A stretch of 64,000 nt of DNA from Coenobita brevimanus (GCA_032717465.1 CM064713.1:11198547-11262546), one strand, 5' to 3'. Counted from the first letter of the stretch, positions 1 to 12,354 are shown. Made by a program: numbers and translations. Notes: generated from the letters alone by a model not told the origin.

Positions 1-364
1 ATGGGGACATTTATGGTCCCCCTCTCTGGGGACTCAAAGGCTGGGTGACGAGATTTTTTTTTTTGAATTTTGGAAAAGGAAGTGTAGTGTGTACTGTGCA
101 TGTAGTTTGGTGTAGATAGTTAGAGAAATTTGTGTTGGAGAGCATGCTGGCCTACTCTCTGTGTAACTGAGACACTGAAAAAGTTCAGCAAAGGGGAATG
201 GTCAGGATCTAGTCCTGAGGGCTGATGAAACGGGAGCTCTAGCACTCCCTGTCATCAGCTTTCCATCCACCTTGGGAGTACTGCCCTGCTCGACTGGTGC
301 TACAGTCTACTCCTCACAGCCTCGGATAAGGACTGACCAAAAGATGACGACCCAGGACCGGACA

Positions 365-972
365 ATGGACATTGTACGGATCGCGATATGGAATGTAAAG
401 GGTGAGAATGATGAGGTGAAAGAGAGAGAGATTGTCCAGATGCTTGAGGGTGCGAAAGTGGATGTATGTGGAGTAACTGACTCTAAATGGAAAGGAGAGA
501 GTGTGAGAGAATGGGAGTATGGATGGGGTATATGTGCAGGAGTAGGTGAGAATGAGAGGGCAAAAGAAGGAGTGTGTATTGTTGTGACTAAAAGATGGGA
601 GAAGAACATAAGAGAGTATGGATCAGTTGGGTCAAGGATTGTGTGGGTAATAGTGAAAGTTGGAATACAAATGTGGGCGATTGTGTGCATGTATGTGCCA
701 ACACAAGATCGGGCAAGTAGAGTGAGAGAAGAGTTCTGGACAAATGTGGAAGTGTGCATGGAAAAGTTTGGAAGGAATGAGAGAGTGTTTTTGATCGGTG
801 ATATGAATGGTAAAGTAGAGAATGTGAAGGTGGATGGAACAGTTGGTGAGTGGGATGCACCTGCTGAGATAGATGAGAATGGCAGTGTGTTAGTGGACAT
901 TTGCGCTGGGAGGGGGTTAGTGATAGCCAATACCCTCTTCAGGCACAAAATGATCCACAGGTTTACAAGGTG
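365..972 (+). pseudogene. LINE-A A1 endonuclease domain (APE-like)
   Basis: This domain nicks target DNA to prime reverse transcription. The start is placed at the ATG at 365, because the antisense copy at 31.2-36.2 kb aligns from there. Visible motifs are IAIWNVKG near the N-terminus (the asparagine position of exonuclease-endonuclease-phosphatase enzymes), WGICAG, a CMYVPTQD strand and GDMNGKV at about 800-820 (the D-x-N catalytic pair). The usual terminal SDH motif is displaced by a frame break and appears as GHYLV at about 1093-1108. The frame stops at 973. Identity as a LINE endonuclease is secure; activity is not expected. Confidence 0.85.
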
Positions 973-1059
973 AGTGATGAGAAGGGTGCGTGGTGAACTG
1001 AATGAAAGGAAGGCAGTGATTAGTTATTTGTGTGTGGATGAAACGATGGAAGATGTGTA

Positions 1060-2050
1060 ATGGATGCAAGAGCTTATAGTGCCTGGGGGGGTGGACTTAC
1101 TGGCCACTACTTGGTGATAGCCAGAATCTATATCGAAGTAATATGGAGAAATAGAAGAAGGAAAGGACGGGAAGAAGGAGTAGTTGCAAGGAGAGTGGAA
1201 AGGTTAAAAGAGGATGAGAAAAAGGCAGAATATAAGAGAGAAGTTGAGGAACAATTGGGCAATTATGAATTGGTGCAGACGGAGGACATGGAAGGTGTGT
1301 GCAGGATATTCACAGAAGAAATATGTGCAGCATGTGATGTGGTGTGTGGGAGGAAGAGAAGACGGAGAGGGGTGCAAGGAACAGCGTGGTGGAATGAAGA
1401 GGTGAGACAGGCTGTGGCACAAAAGAAGAAAGCATACAATGAATGAATGAGAAATAGGGGCGTGGAAGAAGCTGAGAGGCGGAAGAGAGTTATATGTAGA
1501 AAGGAAGAGAGAGGTGAAAAGATTAGTAAGAGAGAGTAAGAAGAGAGTGGATGAGAAATTTGGAAGGAACTTGAGTGTAAGGTGGAGGGACTGTAAGAAA
1601 ATGTTCTGGAAGGAGGTGAAGAAAGTAAGACAGTTTGGCAGTGAAGTTAGCAGGGGAGTGAAAGATAAAAATGATAGCTTACTAGTGGAGAAGGGAGTAA
1701 AAGTGAGCAGATGGAGAGAACACTTTAAGGAATTGTTGAACATAGAGGATGGAAGTAATGCGAGTATAAGTGGCTGGGGAATGGCTGGGAGAAGGAGGGA
1801 GGTGAGAAGACAGGAAGAAATCAGTAGGACAGAAGTTGTGGAAGCAATGAAGAAAGTCAAAATGGGGAAAGCCCCAGGAATTGATGGAGTGTGTGGTGAA
1901 ATGCTGAAGCATGGGGGAGAGATAGGAGTAGAATGGATGTGGAAGATGTGGAGATTGGCCTGGGAGGAAGGTAGAGTCCCGGAGGACAGGAAATCAGGTA
2001 TAATTATTCCCTTGAACAAAGGGAAAGGTGGGGAAAGAAGTGTGTGGTAA
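1060..2050 (+). pseudogene. LINE-A A1 endonuclease tail and EN-RT linker
   Basis: This segment carries the end of the endonuclease (GHYLV), then an Arg/Lys/Glu-rich linker with AWWNEEVRQAV and KKKAYNE, and the start of the reverse transcriptase with GKAPGIDGVCGEMLKHGGE at about 1865-1920. A TGA at 1444-1446 replaces the Trp codon found at the equivalent place in the copy at 48.7-51 kb. A further frame change follows between about 1470 and 1514. Near 2035 the frame shifts again, so the next RT block is read in another frame. The linker likely contacts RNA; this is inference from composition. Confidence 0.8.
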
Positions 2051-3373
2051 TCATAGGGGCATTTGTCTTCTTAGTATAATAGGAAAAGTGTATGGTAGGA
2101 TACTTAAAGACAGAGTTAGGGAAATAGCAGAGAAATTAGTTGGAGAAGAACAGGGAGGCTTTAGGATGGGAAGAGGTTGTGTAGATCAGATATTCATTCT
2201 TAGATCTTTAATGGAAAAGTTTCTAGAGAAGGGAAAGAAGTTGTATGCGGCTTTCGTAGATTTGGAGAAAGCATATGACAGGGTGGATAGACAAGGATTG
2301 TGGAAAGTATTAAGAATATATGGAGTATATGGGAAGTTGTTGAATGCTGTGAAGTGTATGTATGATGGTGCTAAGGCTGCAGTGCGTGTGGATGGTGAAC
2401 TGAGTGAATTTTTCTCTTTGAAAGTTGGGTTCAAACAGGGATGTGTCATGTCTCCATGGTTGTTCAGTCTGTACATGGATGGGGTAATAAAAGAAGTACC
2501 AGGTAGGGCAGTGGATATTGGAGTGGCCCTGGTGAGAGAGGATAGTGTTTGGAAACTCCCTGTACTGTTGTTTGCAGATGATACTGTGTTGTTGAGTGAT
2601 GACGAAGGGGAGCTGCAAGGCTTGGTGGATGAGTTTGGAAGGATGTGTAAGAAACGGAATCTAAAGGTGAATGTAGGGAAGAGTAAAGTGATGGTCTTTG
2701 AGAGAGGCGAAGTCAGTGAATGTACAGTGAGGTTGGATGGCGAGGAAATGGAAAATGTGAGTATGTTTAAGTGCTTGGGTAGTGTGATGAGTAAGGATGG
2801 AAGTTTGGAGGGTCAAGTGCGTGCAAGGGTACAACAAGGAAGAAAGATTGCGGTTCTTTGAAAGCAGTGATAAGAAACAAGGAAGTGAGCATGGAAGTGA
2901 AAAAGTTACTGCATGACAGTATTGTGATACCAACTCTAACGAATGGAAGTGAAGCTTGGACATTGTTGGAAGGACACAAGTCAAGAGTGAGAGCAGTGGA
3001 AATGAGTTATTTAAGAGGAGCCTGTGGAGTCACATGGAGAGACAGGCTGACAAATGAGGATATAAAGGAGAGTTGTGGTGTGGGTGTGGATGTGATAGGA
3101 AGCGTTTGGAGGAACACATTGAGGTGATTTGGCCATGTGGAGAGGATGGAAGGTGAGAGACTGACGAGGAGAGTGTATGTGAATGAGGTGGAGGGGGGAG
3201 ATGGAGGGGGGGGTCCGAGGATGAGATGGAAGGATGGAGTGGAGAGGTATATGAGAGAGGGGGATGTAAGTTCGGAGCAGGGCAGTGAAAGGGGGGGGGG
3301 AAAGGGCGATGTGGAGGCGATTTGTTTGTGGCCACCCCGTATGGGATTGAGGCGTCTGGCAATAGACAGATAG
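2028..3373 (+). pseudogene. LINE-A A1 reverse transcriptase and C-terminus
   Basis: This is the RNA-dependent DNA polymerase of the LINE. Visible blocks in order are NHRGICLLSIIGKVYGR, LEKAYDRVDRQGLWK (palm aspartate), QGCVMSPWLFSLYMDG, FADDTVLLSDDEGELQG at about 2570-2615 (the catalytic Asp pair), and FKCLGSVMSKDG (thumb). Then come GSEAWTLLEGHKSRVRAVEM and a C-terminal Gly/Arg-rich tract with RMRWKDGVERYM. The frame is continuous from 2028 to 2861, shifts at about 2858, and shifts again with a TGA at about 3125. The 3' end flows into the conserved terminal sequence and TAGA tail. Confidence 0.9.
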
Positions 3374-5071
3374 ATTGATAGACAAAGTGTATAGTAGCGA
3401 GAGGTATCATTCCAGCGTGGAACTGATGTCGGCACCTGAACAGGAAGAGAGACGTGGAAAGAATAATAAGAAAGAGTAAGAAGTGAGTGGATGAGGAATT
3501 TGGAAGAAACTTGAGTGTAAAGTTGAGGGATAGTATGAAAATGTTCTGGAAAGAGGAAAAAAGAGTTAGACCGGGTGTCAAAGAAGTTAGTCGGGGATTG
3601 AAAGATAAAAATGGTAGTTAACCAGTGGAAAAAGGAGAAAAAGTGAGCTAATAGAGAGAACACTTTAAAGAACTTTTGAACATAGAGAATGAAAGTAATG
3701 CGATTGTACTCGTAAGTGGCTGTGGCATGGCTGGGAGGTGGAGGGGTGTGAGAAGAGAGAAAGAAACCAGTAGAATGGAAGTTGTGGAGGCAAAGAGGAA
3801 AGTCAAAATGAGGAAAGCCACAGGAAATGATGGAGTGTGTGCTGAAATGCTGAAGCGTGAGGGAGAGATAGTAGTAGAATGGATGTGGAAGATGTGCAGA
3901 TTAGCCTGGGAGGAAGGTAGAGTCCCGGAGGATTGGAAGCCAGGAATAATTATTCCTCTGTACAAAAGAAAGGGGGAAAAAGTGTTTAGTAATCATAGGG
4001 ACATTTGTCTTGTTAGTGTAATAGGAAAAATATATGGTAGGATACTCATTGACAGAGTTAAGGAAATAACAGAAGAATTTGTTGAAGAAGAACAGGGAGG
4101 CTTTAGGAAGGGAAGAGGTTGAGTAGATTAGATATTCATTCTTAGGTCTTTAGTGGAAGAGTTTCTAGAGAAGGGAAAGAAACTGTAGCCTTCATGGATT
4201 TGGAGAAAGCATATGACAAAGTGGATAGACAAGGATTGTGGAAAGTATTAAGAATATATGGAGTATATGGGTAGTTGCTGAATGCCATGAAGAGTATGTA
4301 TGAGGGTGCTAAGGCTGCAGTACGTGTAGTTGTTGAACCAAGTGATTTTTTCTATCTGAAGGTTGGATTGAAACAAGGATGTGTCATGTCTCCATGGCTT
4401 CAATCTGTATGTGGATGAGGTTATCCCTTAAACGGCAGGCTACTTTCCAATTTTACATCAGTATGGGGTGTAATATTTGGAACAAATAAAGCGTTATGAA
4501 ATCAGGCAAAACATGCACAAATGGATCAGAACAGATGAAAAAAACAAAGAATTTGACGTTACTCACCTCAATTTGCAAGCGGGCTGGCGGTGGTGCGTCA
4601 AAGTCACTCTCCGTCGCACGCAACTGAGAGCAGGTGGGCAGAGAGTCTTGTTTTCTGCTGTTATTGGTAACAGCAAACAAAAATATATCATTTTACATTA
4701 TGTTCACTGCTCTGTGTCTTCATGGTGCACTTTCAACACTACACACTAAATATAAGTAAAATTTTTGTCTCTGCAGTAATAATTTTACATACCGTACATA
4801 AATATTATATACAGTCAGGGAAAGTTCCGCATTACCCATTGTTCGGAGCATTGGTGGTCGACGAATAGTCACGAAGCAGCAGCCAGACCCCACATGTCTG
4901 GTAACTGTGAATGGGAGGGAGGGTGGCCGGGGGTGTGAGGGTTTGGAGAGTTGCTCACGTCGCAGTATCAATGGCCAATGATAGTGCGTCCAGCATACTC
5001 TCAGAGTGGAAAAACGTATATTGTTTGTATGGTATCACACTGTTTTCTGAGTCTGTCTGCTTTAGTGCATA

Positions 5072-5073
<2 letters not shown>

Positions 5074-5149
<76 letters not shown>
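5074..5149. repeat. (TA)n microsatellite
   Basis: About 76 bp of alternating TA inside the DNA transposon. It produces false Tyr-Ile open frames on both strands. Confidence 0.95.
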
Positions 5150-5150
<1 letters not shown>

Positions 5151-5430
5151 CATGTTTACTGTCAATGGAATGCATCTTTGTCTTTGTTTTGTAATGTTTG
5201 ATAGAAATGATAGATACAGAGACTGACTTTCTAATTGGGACTTCCCATGTCATTGTCTAAAGGAAAACGAAAAGTCCATTAGTCGCTCATATACATTTTT
5301 TTTAAATTATTATTACACACTGCCCTAGACTTGTTCAATATGAACAATTACCAGAATAACACGGGAAATTTTTGCAGGCGGATGTTTATAGTGGGATGAC
5401 AGAGGATAGATAATTAAACAAATTTATAAG

Positions 5431-5556
<126 letters not shown>

Positions 5557-6985
5557 AAAGTCGAGCGGGAATGAAAGCATTTGTACCTCTGTCTGAACCC
5601 AGCAAACTTTCATACCTTTCCAGACAACACAGTCTTTACAGACAAGTACATATTTTTTTTCAAAATATAATGGTAGTTTCATATTGTCATCTATCCTTAC
5701 TATATTAACTCAAACACACCGTCCAAATCATACATTGCACTCCTACACGTGATTCCAAACCTATCACCAAACCCTCGTCTACCCCCAATCCCCCCCCTCC
5801 CACTCCTTAACACTCACAATTATCAGACACACGACGTCTGGGTGCCGCTTCATATTCACCCATCTCACATGGGTAATGCGGAACTTTCCCTGACTGAACA
5901 ACTGTTCATATTTCCACAACTGTTCACACATATATGTTTCAGTGTGTGGTATTCTGTACAGCAATCGATATAGACACCCACACGACACTCCTGGCATATA
6001 ATAGGCCCAGAGAATAGGAAGGCGTTCCGGAAAGTTGACCGCCTTTTCCTTGACGGACGTTCCAGAATCCTGACCGCCTTTTGGGGGGTTATAAAAGAGA
6101 TACAAGGTAGGGCAGTGGATGTTGGAGGGGCCTTAATGAGAAAGGGCAGTGTTTGGAAACTCCATGTACTGTTGTTTGCAAATGATACTGTGTTGTTAAG
6201 TGAACACTAAGGGGAGCTGCAAGGCTTGGTGCGTGAGTTTAGGTGAGTGTGTAAGAAACGGAATCTAAAGGTGAACGTAGGGAAGAGTAAAGCTATGGTA
6301 TTCAAGAGAAGTGAAGTCAGTGAATGTACAGCGAGGTTGGATGGTGAGGAAATGGAATATCTGAGTGCGTTTAAGTATTGGGTAGTGTGATGAGTAAGGA
6401 TGGAAGTTTAGAGGGTGAGGTGCTTGAAAGGGTACAGCAAGGAAGAAATGTTGCTGGTTCCTTGAAAGCAGTGATAAGAAACAGGGAAGTGAGCATGGAA
6501 GTGAAAAAGTTACTGCATGACAGTATTGTGATACCAACTCTAACGTATGGAAGTGAAGCTTAGACCTTGTTAGAGGGACACAAGTCAAGAGTGAAAGCAG
6601 TGGAAGTGAATTATCTAAGAGGAGCATCTGGAGTCACATGGAGAGACAGACTGACAAATGAGGAAGTGAAGGAGTGTTATGGTGTGGATGTAGATGTGAT
6701 AGGAAGCGTTAGGTGAAACACATTGAGGTGGTTTGGCCATGTGGAGAGACTTGAGAGCGAGAGACTGACAAGGAGAATGTATGTGAGTGAGGTGAAGGGG
6801 GGGAGAGGAAGGGGGAGGCCAAGGATGAGATGGAGGGTGGAGCAGAGAGGTATATGAGAGAGAGGGGTGTGAGCTGGGAGCAGGGCAGTAAAATGGAGGG
6901 TGACAGGGTGACATGGAGGCGATTTGTTTGTGGCACCCGATACAGGATTAAGGCGTCTGGCAGTCGATAGAAGGATAGAGGTTTC

Positions 6986-8234
6986 TTTGTTAACTCTGCT
7001 GATGTCAAAGATAAAAATAATATGCAAGAAAAATGTAGGCGATTATGCACATAACCTACTCATTCATGTTATTTTCATTTTACTCTTGGTATTTCCCACC
7101 TGTTTCATTCACAGACGGAGAAGTTTTTTGAACAGCAGTGATTAAATTTTGCTTCCTGTGACCCCGTCACTACCATAACCAGCTTGATTATGTGTGACTG
7201 AGATTTGCTTCCCCCTTTAGCCTTTTCTGCTATTTAACCTTCCCCTGCTAGTTAATGCGAAGTAAGACAGCACTGCATCCAAATTATAATTTTCGTAATA
7301 TTTCTTCATAGTTAGGATCATATTTTACTGTCCGTCTCAGTTCAGAATTCGAAGTGAAGTGGTTGTAGTTTTCATTCAGATGAGTGTATATCAGCTCTAG
7401 CCATCATTCTTAAGCTGTAAAAACTATGTAGATACTAAAACCTATAATATAGTAGACATCGTCAGACTAATATGATTAAATTGACAATAAAAAGGTGGTA
7501 TGAAGTGTGTTATGTCCTCGAATAAGACTCGGTGTGAACTTTATCATCACTGTGGAAGCGTATGCTAAAAGTGCGACTTTTAAACCCCGCCTTCCATAGC
7601 TCTTTTTTTTTTTTTTTTTTTTTTTTAAATTGGTGTCAAGACGAATTCATTTACATCGGGGCAGCCCCCTACTACTAAGAGCGAAAAAAAAAAAAATAAA
7701 TCGAGATTTTACAGTAGGAAAAACAACGAGTAATGTCTTCTGGAGGCAGCAAAATTAAAAAAGAAACTTGGTTACAGGACTGAGGGGGTTTAGATGTAAG
7801 TGTGCGTCCACGCTTGAGCTCGAACATGGGTTGACAACACAGCTGGCAACATGCTGGATAGATGTATGCAGCAGTATTTGGACAAATGTATGCAAACATG
7901 TTACAGTGCAACTTCAAACCTGCTCACAGCAGAGTTGATGGGATAAGTATGCCCATACGAGGCAGCTTCGACTTCATCATGATATTGTCAACATGATCTG
8001 GACGCTGCTGTTCCCAGCATATTTGCAGCTGGTTCGTTTTTGTGTTGTTTACATGTTGCCAACACTTGTTGTAGCACAGGTGTGGATGCACACTTATATG
8101 CAAAATCAGTTACCAAGAAAATGTGGAAAATCCTACGAGGATATTGCCGTAAATCTGTTCATACGTGGTGGTAGGAAGTGGCACTCGGAACCGTGGTGGC
8201 AGCTGTGACAATGAGACTGCCTGAGTGTGCTGGA
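6986..8234. other. Intergenic, no gene seen
   Basis: AT-rich DNA after the LINE-A A2 tail. It holds a T run at about 7601-7626 and an A-rich run at about 7684-7697. Short open frames here show no recognisable protein, and I see nothing else. Confidence 0.6.
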
Positions 8235-8625
8235 GCTAGCCAATCTGGCCAATCCGCCGAATCAGTGTGAACGTTGCTGTCAGGAAGGTTGGGTGTACGT
8301 TCTCTATCAATGCAGCTCCCTCGCTGCCACCGCTTCTTCCTAAGCATAATCTGTTCCGCCCCGGACATCATTTTTTTTTTTTCCTGCCATGCCAGGCAAT
8401 TTTATTCAGCTCAGAAGACCCACCTTCCAGTGAAAGTACATAAAGAAGGATACAACTAACCACTCCAGTTCGAAAACTCTTATCATAATCTGGATAAAAT
8501 CACCTGAAGTTGGCAAAAGCAAACTACGAGTACCGAAGACATATTAACGAGGTTAATAGCATCGTCTTGTGGTGCTGCATTAAGGACAAGAACCCAGTTC
8601 TTGAAGTCTTTTATCTTCTAATTAT
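8235..8625 (+). repeat. Duplicated block X, copy 1
   Basis: This stretch aligns with 11080-11420 on the same strand. Shared anchors include CAGTGTGAA, GGAAGGTTG, AGTTCGAAAACTCT (8467 and 11301), GGATAAAAT, and AATAGCATCG near TGTGGT. The copies are clearly diverged, with small indels. Both precede blocks of the ~130-bp tandem array, suggesting one ~3-kb unit was duplicated. Function unknown. Confidence 0.65.
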
Positions 8626-9589
8626 GAGAAATTTCGATCACCGTCTTTACTGAAAAAGTTATGAAGCTTAGCGGCTTGCCAGCATGCATAGTTTTGTTTG
8701 CTGTGGTTTATAGATACTTGGTATCCACGCACAGAGTTCGTCACTCTTTAGTCCAAACGGATAATAGTGAAAATGCATGCCTGCTTCTAGAGGTACTGTA
8801 CTTATCTATTTAACTGTGCGATGTTGATAACAATGTGATATTTTCCGCCGAAATAATTCATGGAGTGGAAGGAATGCGTTGTCTTTATAGGTAGTACTCG
8901 CTTAAAGGCAGCCTTCGGCGGCATATGCTCGATGTCAAAAGACCAGAAATGAGTCATAACTCGGGAACCGCGGGCCCGATTGGACTGGAAATTGTTTTAT
9001 TCTTCAAGTTAGAGCAATATTTCGGTACCTTGCTACGTTGCGCCGTTTTTGCTGTGTTACGGTAACAAATAAACAAACATAGAGAAATCGGATCATTATA
9101 GACAAGACTACCCGTCATCTGTGCGCCAGGTAAATTGTAATAATTCTGTTAGATAACACAATTTATGACATCCTTGACAATTATATACCCGTCCTGAATG
9201 ACTCTCACCGCTGGTTGAGTGACATGTGAACTCAAGTTATGACGCTATACAACTTTTTTTTTAATGACTTTTTCTTATACAATCAATACTTTCTGAGATT
9301 TGAGTTTTTGACACTGACAGACACACAAATTATAGTATTTTGTACAAAAATAATGACAATCGACTTCGTCTACCTGGTTCAATATACCATACTAATGATG
9401 TGATTCAGGAAGCAGATATGACGGCACTCTTCTAAATTCTTCAAGTTGGCTAAGCAGCAATTCACTCGATCTGACTTATGAACACTGGTGAAAGCAACCA
9501 TTGTAATTACCATACCTACGTTTCCCCCACAGTTCAAAGGTTTGCTTTCGATCAGTAGTCGCTGGTGACTACAGTAAGAGCCGTTTTTA
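8626..9589. other. Intergenic, no gene seen
   Basis: Unremarkable AT-rich sequence between block X and the ~130-bp array. No coding, RNA or repeat signal that I can support. Confidence 0.55.
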
Positions 9590-10455
9590 CATGAAAACAG
9601 ATGACAAGGAACGTTTTCACCCTGCCCTTGTTATTCCTTCAAAAACATTTCATAGTTATGACAGGGACGAAATCGAAAGCGCTACTGTAACTGTCACCTC
9701 AACTTTATTTCAGTTTCAGTGCAACATAACCATAAGAGACTCTTGGTTAAACCTCTGCGGCACAACGGCTTGTCCTTCGTAGAAAGAAAAAAAAATCTTA
9801 GTCGTGACAAGGAACTGATGGTAAGAATGCCTGTGAATCTTAGCCATGATGAATCCAAGTTTTGTGTAAATATTTTGAGAGATTTATATTTAAAGTACAC
9901 CTGGGATAAAACTACTGTAGCTTGTCCCTCTGGCATTAGCCCATTAGCTCCCAGGGTTCCTGTGTGGGAGACTATGCTTGTGGATAGGTACTAAGCGTAC
10001 TACCTTCCGTCTATCGGCTCATAGTAGGGAAGCTCATATGTCCCTCTCCCGGGGCTCCCTTCTTTATTAACTTTTGAAAATACCCAATTCCGACCTATGC
10101 TGAGGACACTGGGCGCAAGTGGGTTAAAGAAACTGATAGATTTGACAGTCTTAATTAAGACGGAATTGGAGGTAAAGGTGTTTGTGAATTTCAGATATGA
10201 CTCATTCAAAGTGGAGGTTAATTTTTGCAAGTTACACATCTATAACTGGGATAAATTACCTTGTTAAAAAAAAAAAAACTACAGGAAATTGGTAGTAATT
10301 ATATTTGTGAATCTCTAACATTGGAAGGTCATTGTGCTTTCAGAATTAATCACTGTTTATCAAAGTTTATCAGGTATATAAAAACAATAATGACCAGATA
10401 TAAATTACATACAAGAAAAATCGAAGGAGTAACATATAGGTACGGAGCCACTTAA
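9590..10455 (+). repeat. Diverged ~130-bp tandem array, block 1
   Basis: At least four degenerate units share an order of motifs: an A-rich run, GACAnGGAA, GTAAnnnTGnnTGTGAAT, a GATGAnTCnAA stretch, GAGAnTTATnTTT, ACCTnnGGnA and CTTGTCCnTC. The TGTGAAT cores lie at about 9831, 10181 and 10303, with a weaker unit upstream at about 9665-9780. A 184-bp TTAA-flanked insertion sits between two units; without it the spacing is close to 130 bp. The forward strand is often open, so an exon-derived origin cannot be excluded. Confidence 0.62.
9936..10127. mobile_element. Short TTAA-flanked MITE inside the tandem array
   Basis: A 184-bp insert (9940-10123) is bounded by TTAG on the left and TTAA on the right. 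Its left end reads CCCATTAGCTCCCAGGGTTCC and its right end, reversed and complemented, CCCACTTGCGCCCAGTGTCCT, a terminal inverted repeat with a few mismatches. Removing it joins two halves of the ~130-bp repeat pattern. CCC ends and TTAA targets are typical of piggyBac-type MITEs. The left TTAG would be a mutated TTAA. Confidence 0.66.
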
Positions 10456-11079
10456 CTCAGATGTAGATTTTTTTTTTTATTCTTTTCTTTTTGCTCCCAA
10501 CGAGCTTATTGATGCTAGGAGAAGTAATTCGAACTTAAAGGGTTAAATATTGCCTTCATTAACCCCTGCACTACTAGCAATCCTTCTGTTACGGCAAAAA
10601 GGATCTGAAGACATTATGCATAACAAAACAGATGTATATAATCGTAGTGAAGTGGTTAAATAAATTAAGATGAGGTAGTAGGATCTAAGACGTGTGCCAT
10701 ACCACTGAGATTGTGGGTGAGTCAGTGAGAAGTGTTTAGTTATTGTGGACCTGTGTAGTTACTTTACGGCTGTTATCTTAACGTATCCGAGACACGTCTT
10801 TTTGGTTTGATTCTTGCTATATCCAAACGGTTTAATTCAGGCTGTGGCAGTCCCAGATGGTGAAGGAGTTAATGAAATCGACATCAAATAGCCACACTGT
10901 GATACATCACTCAAGCTAAGTAAAACCAGCTGAATAAGAATGAAATAAAGATACATCACTATACTGAAAGTTTAAGATGCAATGTGCATAATCAATCTGC
11001 AACCAAGAGGCGTTACGAAAACTCTTACGAGAGTGCGAGGTAGTCGTCATATGTGGTGTGGCACCAGTGCCACGAACAC
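10456..11079. other. Intergenic with a possible TTAA-flanked insert
   Basis: No gene is seen. A candidate insert runs 10563-10868 between TTAA at 10559-10562 and TTAA at 10869-10872. Its ends are CCCCTGCACTACTAGCAATCC and, reversed, CTCCTTCACCATCTGGGACTG, only loosely similar. Treat as a weak piggyBac-type MITE candidate. Confidence 0.35.
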
Positions 11080-11420
11080 GTCAGGCCTGGCGTGCAAGCG
11101 CCAGCGAGCCAGTGTGAAGCTTGCCGTCGTTGGGGAAGGTTGTGTTCACCAGTGCAGTTCTGCTACTGCCACGGCACCTTCCTTGCCATAACCCATTCAC
11201 CCAGGAGACGTAATTTCTTCTGCTGTTACTCATTAATATCCATCCTAAGATACTCGCGTACACAGTGAAGCTATTAATGTAGGCTGCATCTAACATTTCT
11301 AGTTCGAAAACTCTCGCAGCTTGGATAAAATTATCTGACGATGAAACAAATGGTTACCGTACTGAAATAGTTAATAACATCGTGCTGTGGTAGTGAGAAT
11401 GAATTAAAAATCATCATTGT
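11080..11420 (+). repeat. Duplicated block X, copy 2
   Basis: Partner of the block at 8235-8625, on the same strand, about 2.83 kb downstream. The strongest shared run is AGTTCGAAAACTCT followed by TGGATAAAAT. It lies just upstream of the second part of the ~130-bp array. Confidence 0.65.
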
Positions 11421-11769
11421 AGGGAAGTTGAGAGGTGCTTGATGCTGCAAACTTTCAGCTCCATTTATGATGATACTTTCAGAAGCGATTTATAGTATAT
11501 ATATTGGTTCTTGATTCGGAGCATTTTCAGGGTTTGTCTGTACTGAGCACACCGTTGAGGCTGAGCAAGATGGAAACCCAAAGTGCTTATTGTGGTTTAT
11601 GCTCGATAATCATTGATCTCTTAGTTCAGTATGTTATGAGATTGTCTTCCTAATGGAGTGCACTAGAAAAGCAAGACGGTGTCGAAAGGCGTTAGTTCAA
11701 ATTTGATGGGAACTATAAGTTATTTCGACAGTCTTATTTCCTGGTCCTTTCTGAAAAGAAAAATCTTGG

Positions 11770-12090
11770 TTTCGACAGAATGTCGTTCGAAAGTGCTTTT
11801 ATAAGCCCCAGCCCAGACTCAGGGTACAATTGCATTATGAGAGATTTATTTCTACCTCTGGGACAACTACCTTGTCTTCCGGGAAGATATTGTCTTCGTA
11901 AGGAAAATGAATATTTCGTAAGAGTGCTTGTGAAGTTCACTCCTGACTTATTCAAATTGGAATTTAAAGACTGTGAAGTGTTTTTTCTTGAGATAAACAA
12001 CTTTCTATTCCTTTGGGAAAAATGTTTGTTACGACAGATAATCGTCGTAAGTGCAGCTGTGAATCTCCAACCCGATGACAAAGGAAGGTA
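11770..12090 (+). repeat. Diverged ~130-bp tandem array, block 2
   Basis: Three further units have cores at about 11791, 11922 and 12049, a spacing of 127-131 bp. GTAAGAGTGCTTGTGAAGTT matches the block 1 core, and GAGAGATTTATTTCTACCTC matches the block 1 GAGAnTTAT segment. The last unit is cut off at about 12090. The 350 bp before it (11421-11769) shows nothing recognisable. Confidence 0.62.
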
Positions 12091-12168
12091 AGAGACACTT
12101 TTTTCTTCTGTATTGTATGACGAAATATACTGTATTTAATCTATAAAAGCGTGATGATAAAAGTTCAA

Positions 12169-12170
<2 letters not shown>

Positions 12171-12240
<70 letters not shown>
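12171..12240. repeat. (GT)n microsatellite
   Basis: About 70 bp of uninterrupted GT. Confidence 0.97.
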
Positions 12241-12241
<1 letters not shown>

Positions 12242-12354
12242 CGGCTGCATGTGACTTTTTCTTTGTCATCTTGTTAATCTAGGCAGGAAATGATCCTTGA
12301 TCAGTGTAAGGGAAGGAGGAAACTTGGCAATTGTAGGATAAATCCTGCTGTTTG

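Larger units (their letters stand above)
1..3385 (+). mobile_element. LINE-A copy A1, near full-length, decayed
   Basis: APE-endonuclease-type non-LTR retrotransposon. In order it shows an untranslated leader (to about 360), an endonuclease domain, a charged linker, a reverse transcriptase and a C-terminal region, and it ends in a short TAGA-type microsatellite (3365-3380). The 3' terminus at about 3310-3370 recurs at 6920-6980, 31260-31310, 43955-43990 and 48750-48800, which defines the family within this window. The tetranucleotide tail and single-ORF plan suit the RTE-like group, but I did not classify it by phylogeny. The 5' boundary is not resolved and may lie outside the window. The coding region has at least four frame disruptions, so it is not active. 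Confidence 0.88.

Noticed and set aside
307..948. Long Ser/Pro/Thr/His-rich frames on the strand opposite LINE-A coding
   Set aside because: Antisense shadows of purine-rich LINE-A genes; the same shadows occur at every LINE-A copy (for example 1204-2019, 3007-3663, 49132-49926, 50092-50904).
10534..10550. TTAAAGGGTTAA as the right end of another piggyBac element
   Set aside because: No matching left end within a plausible distance.
11734..12091. Open frames on both strands as a small gene
   Set aside because: Coincide with units of the ~130-bp repeat; nothing beyond repeat similarity supports coding.
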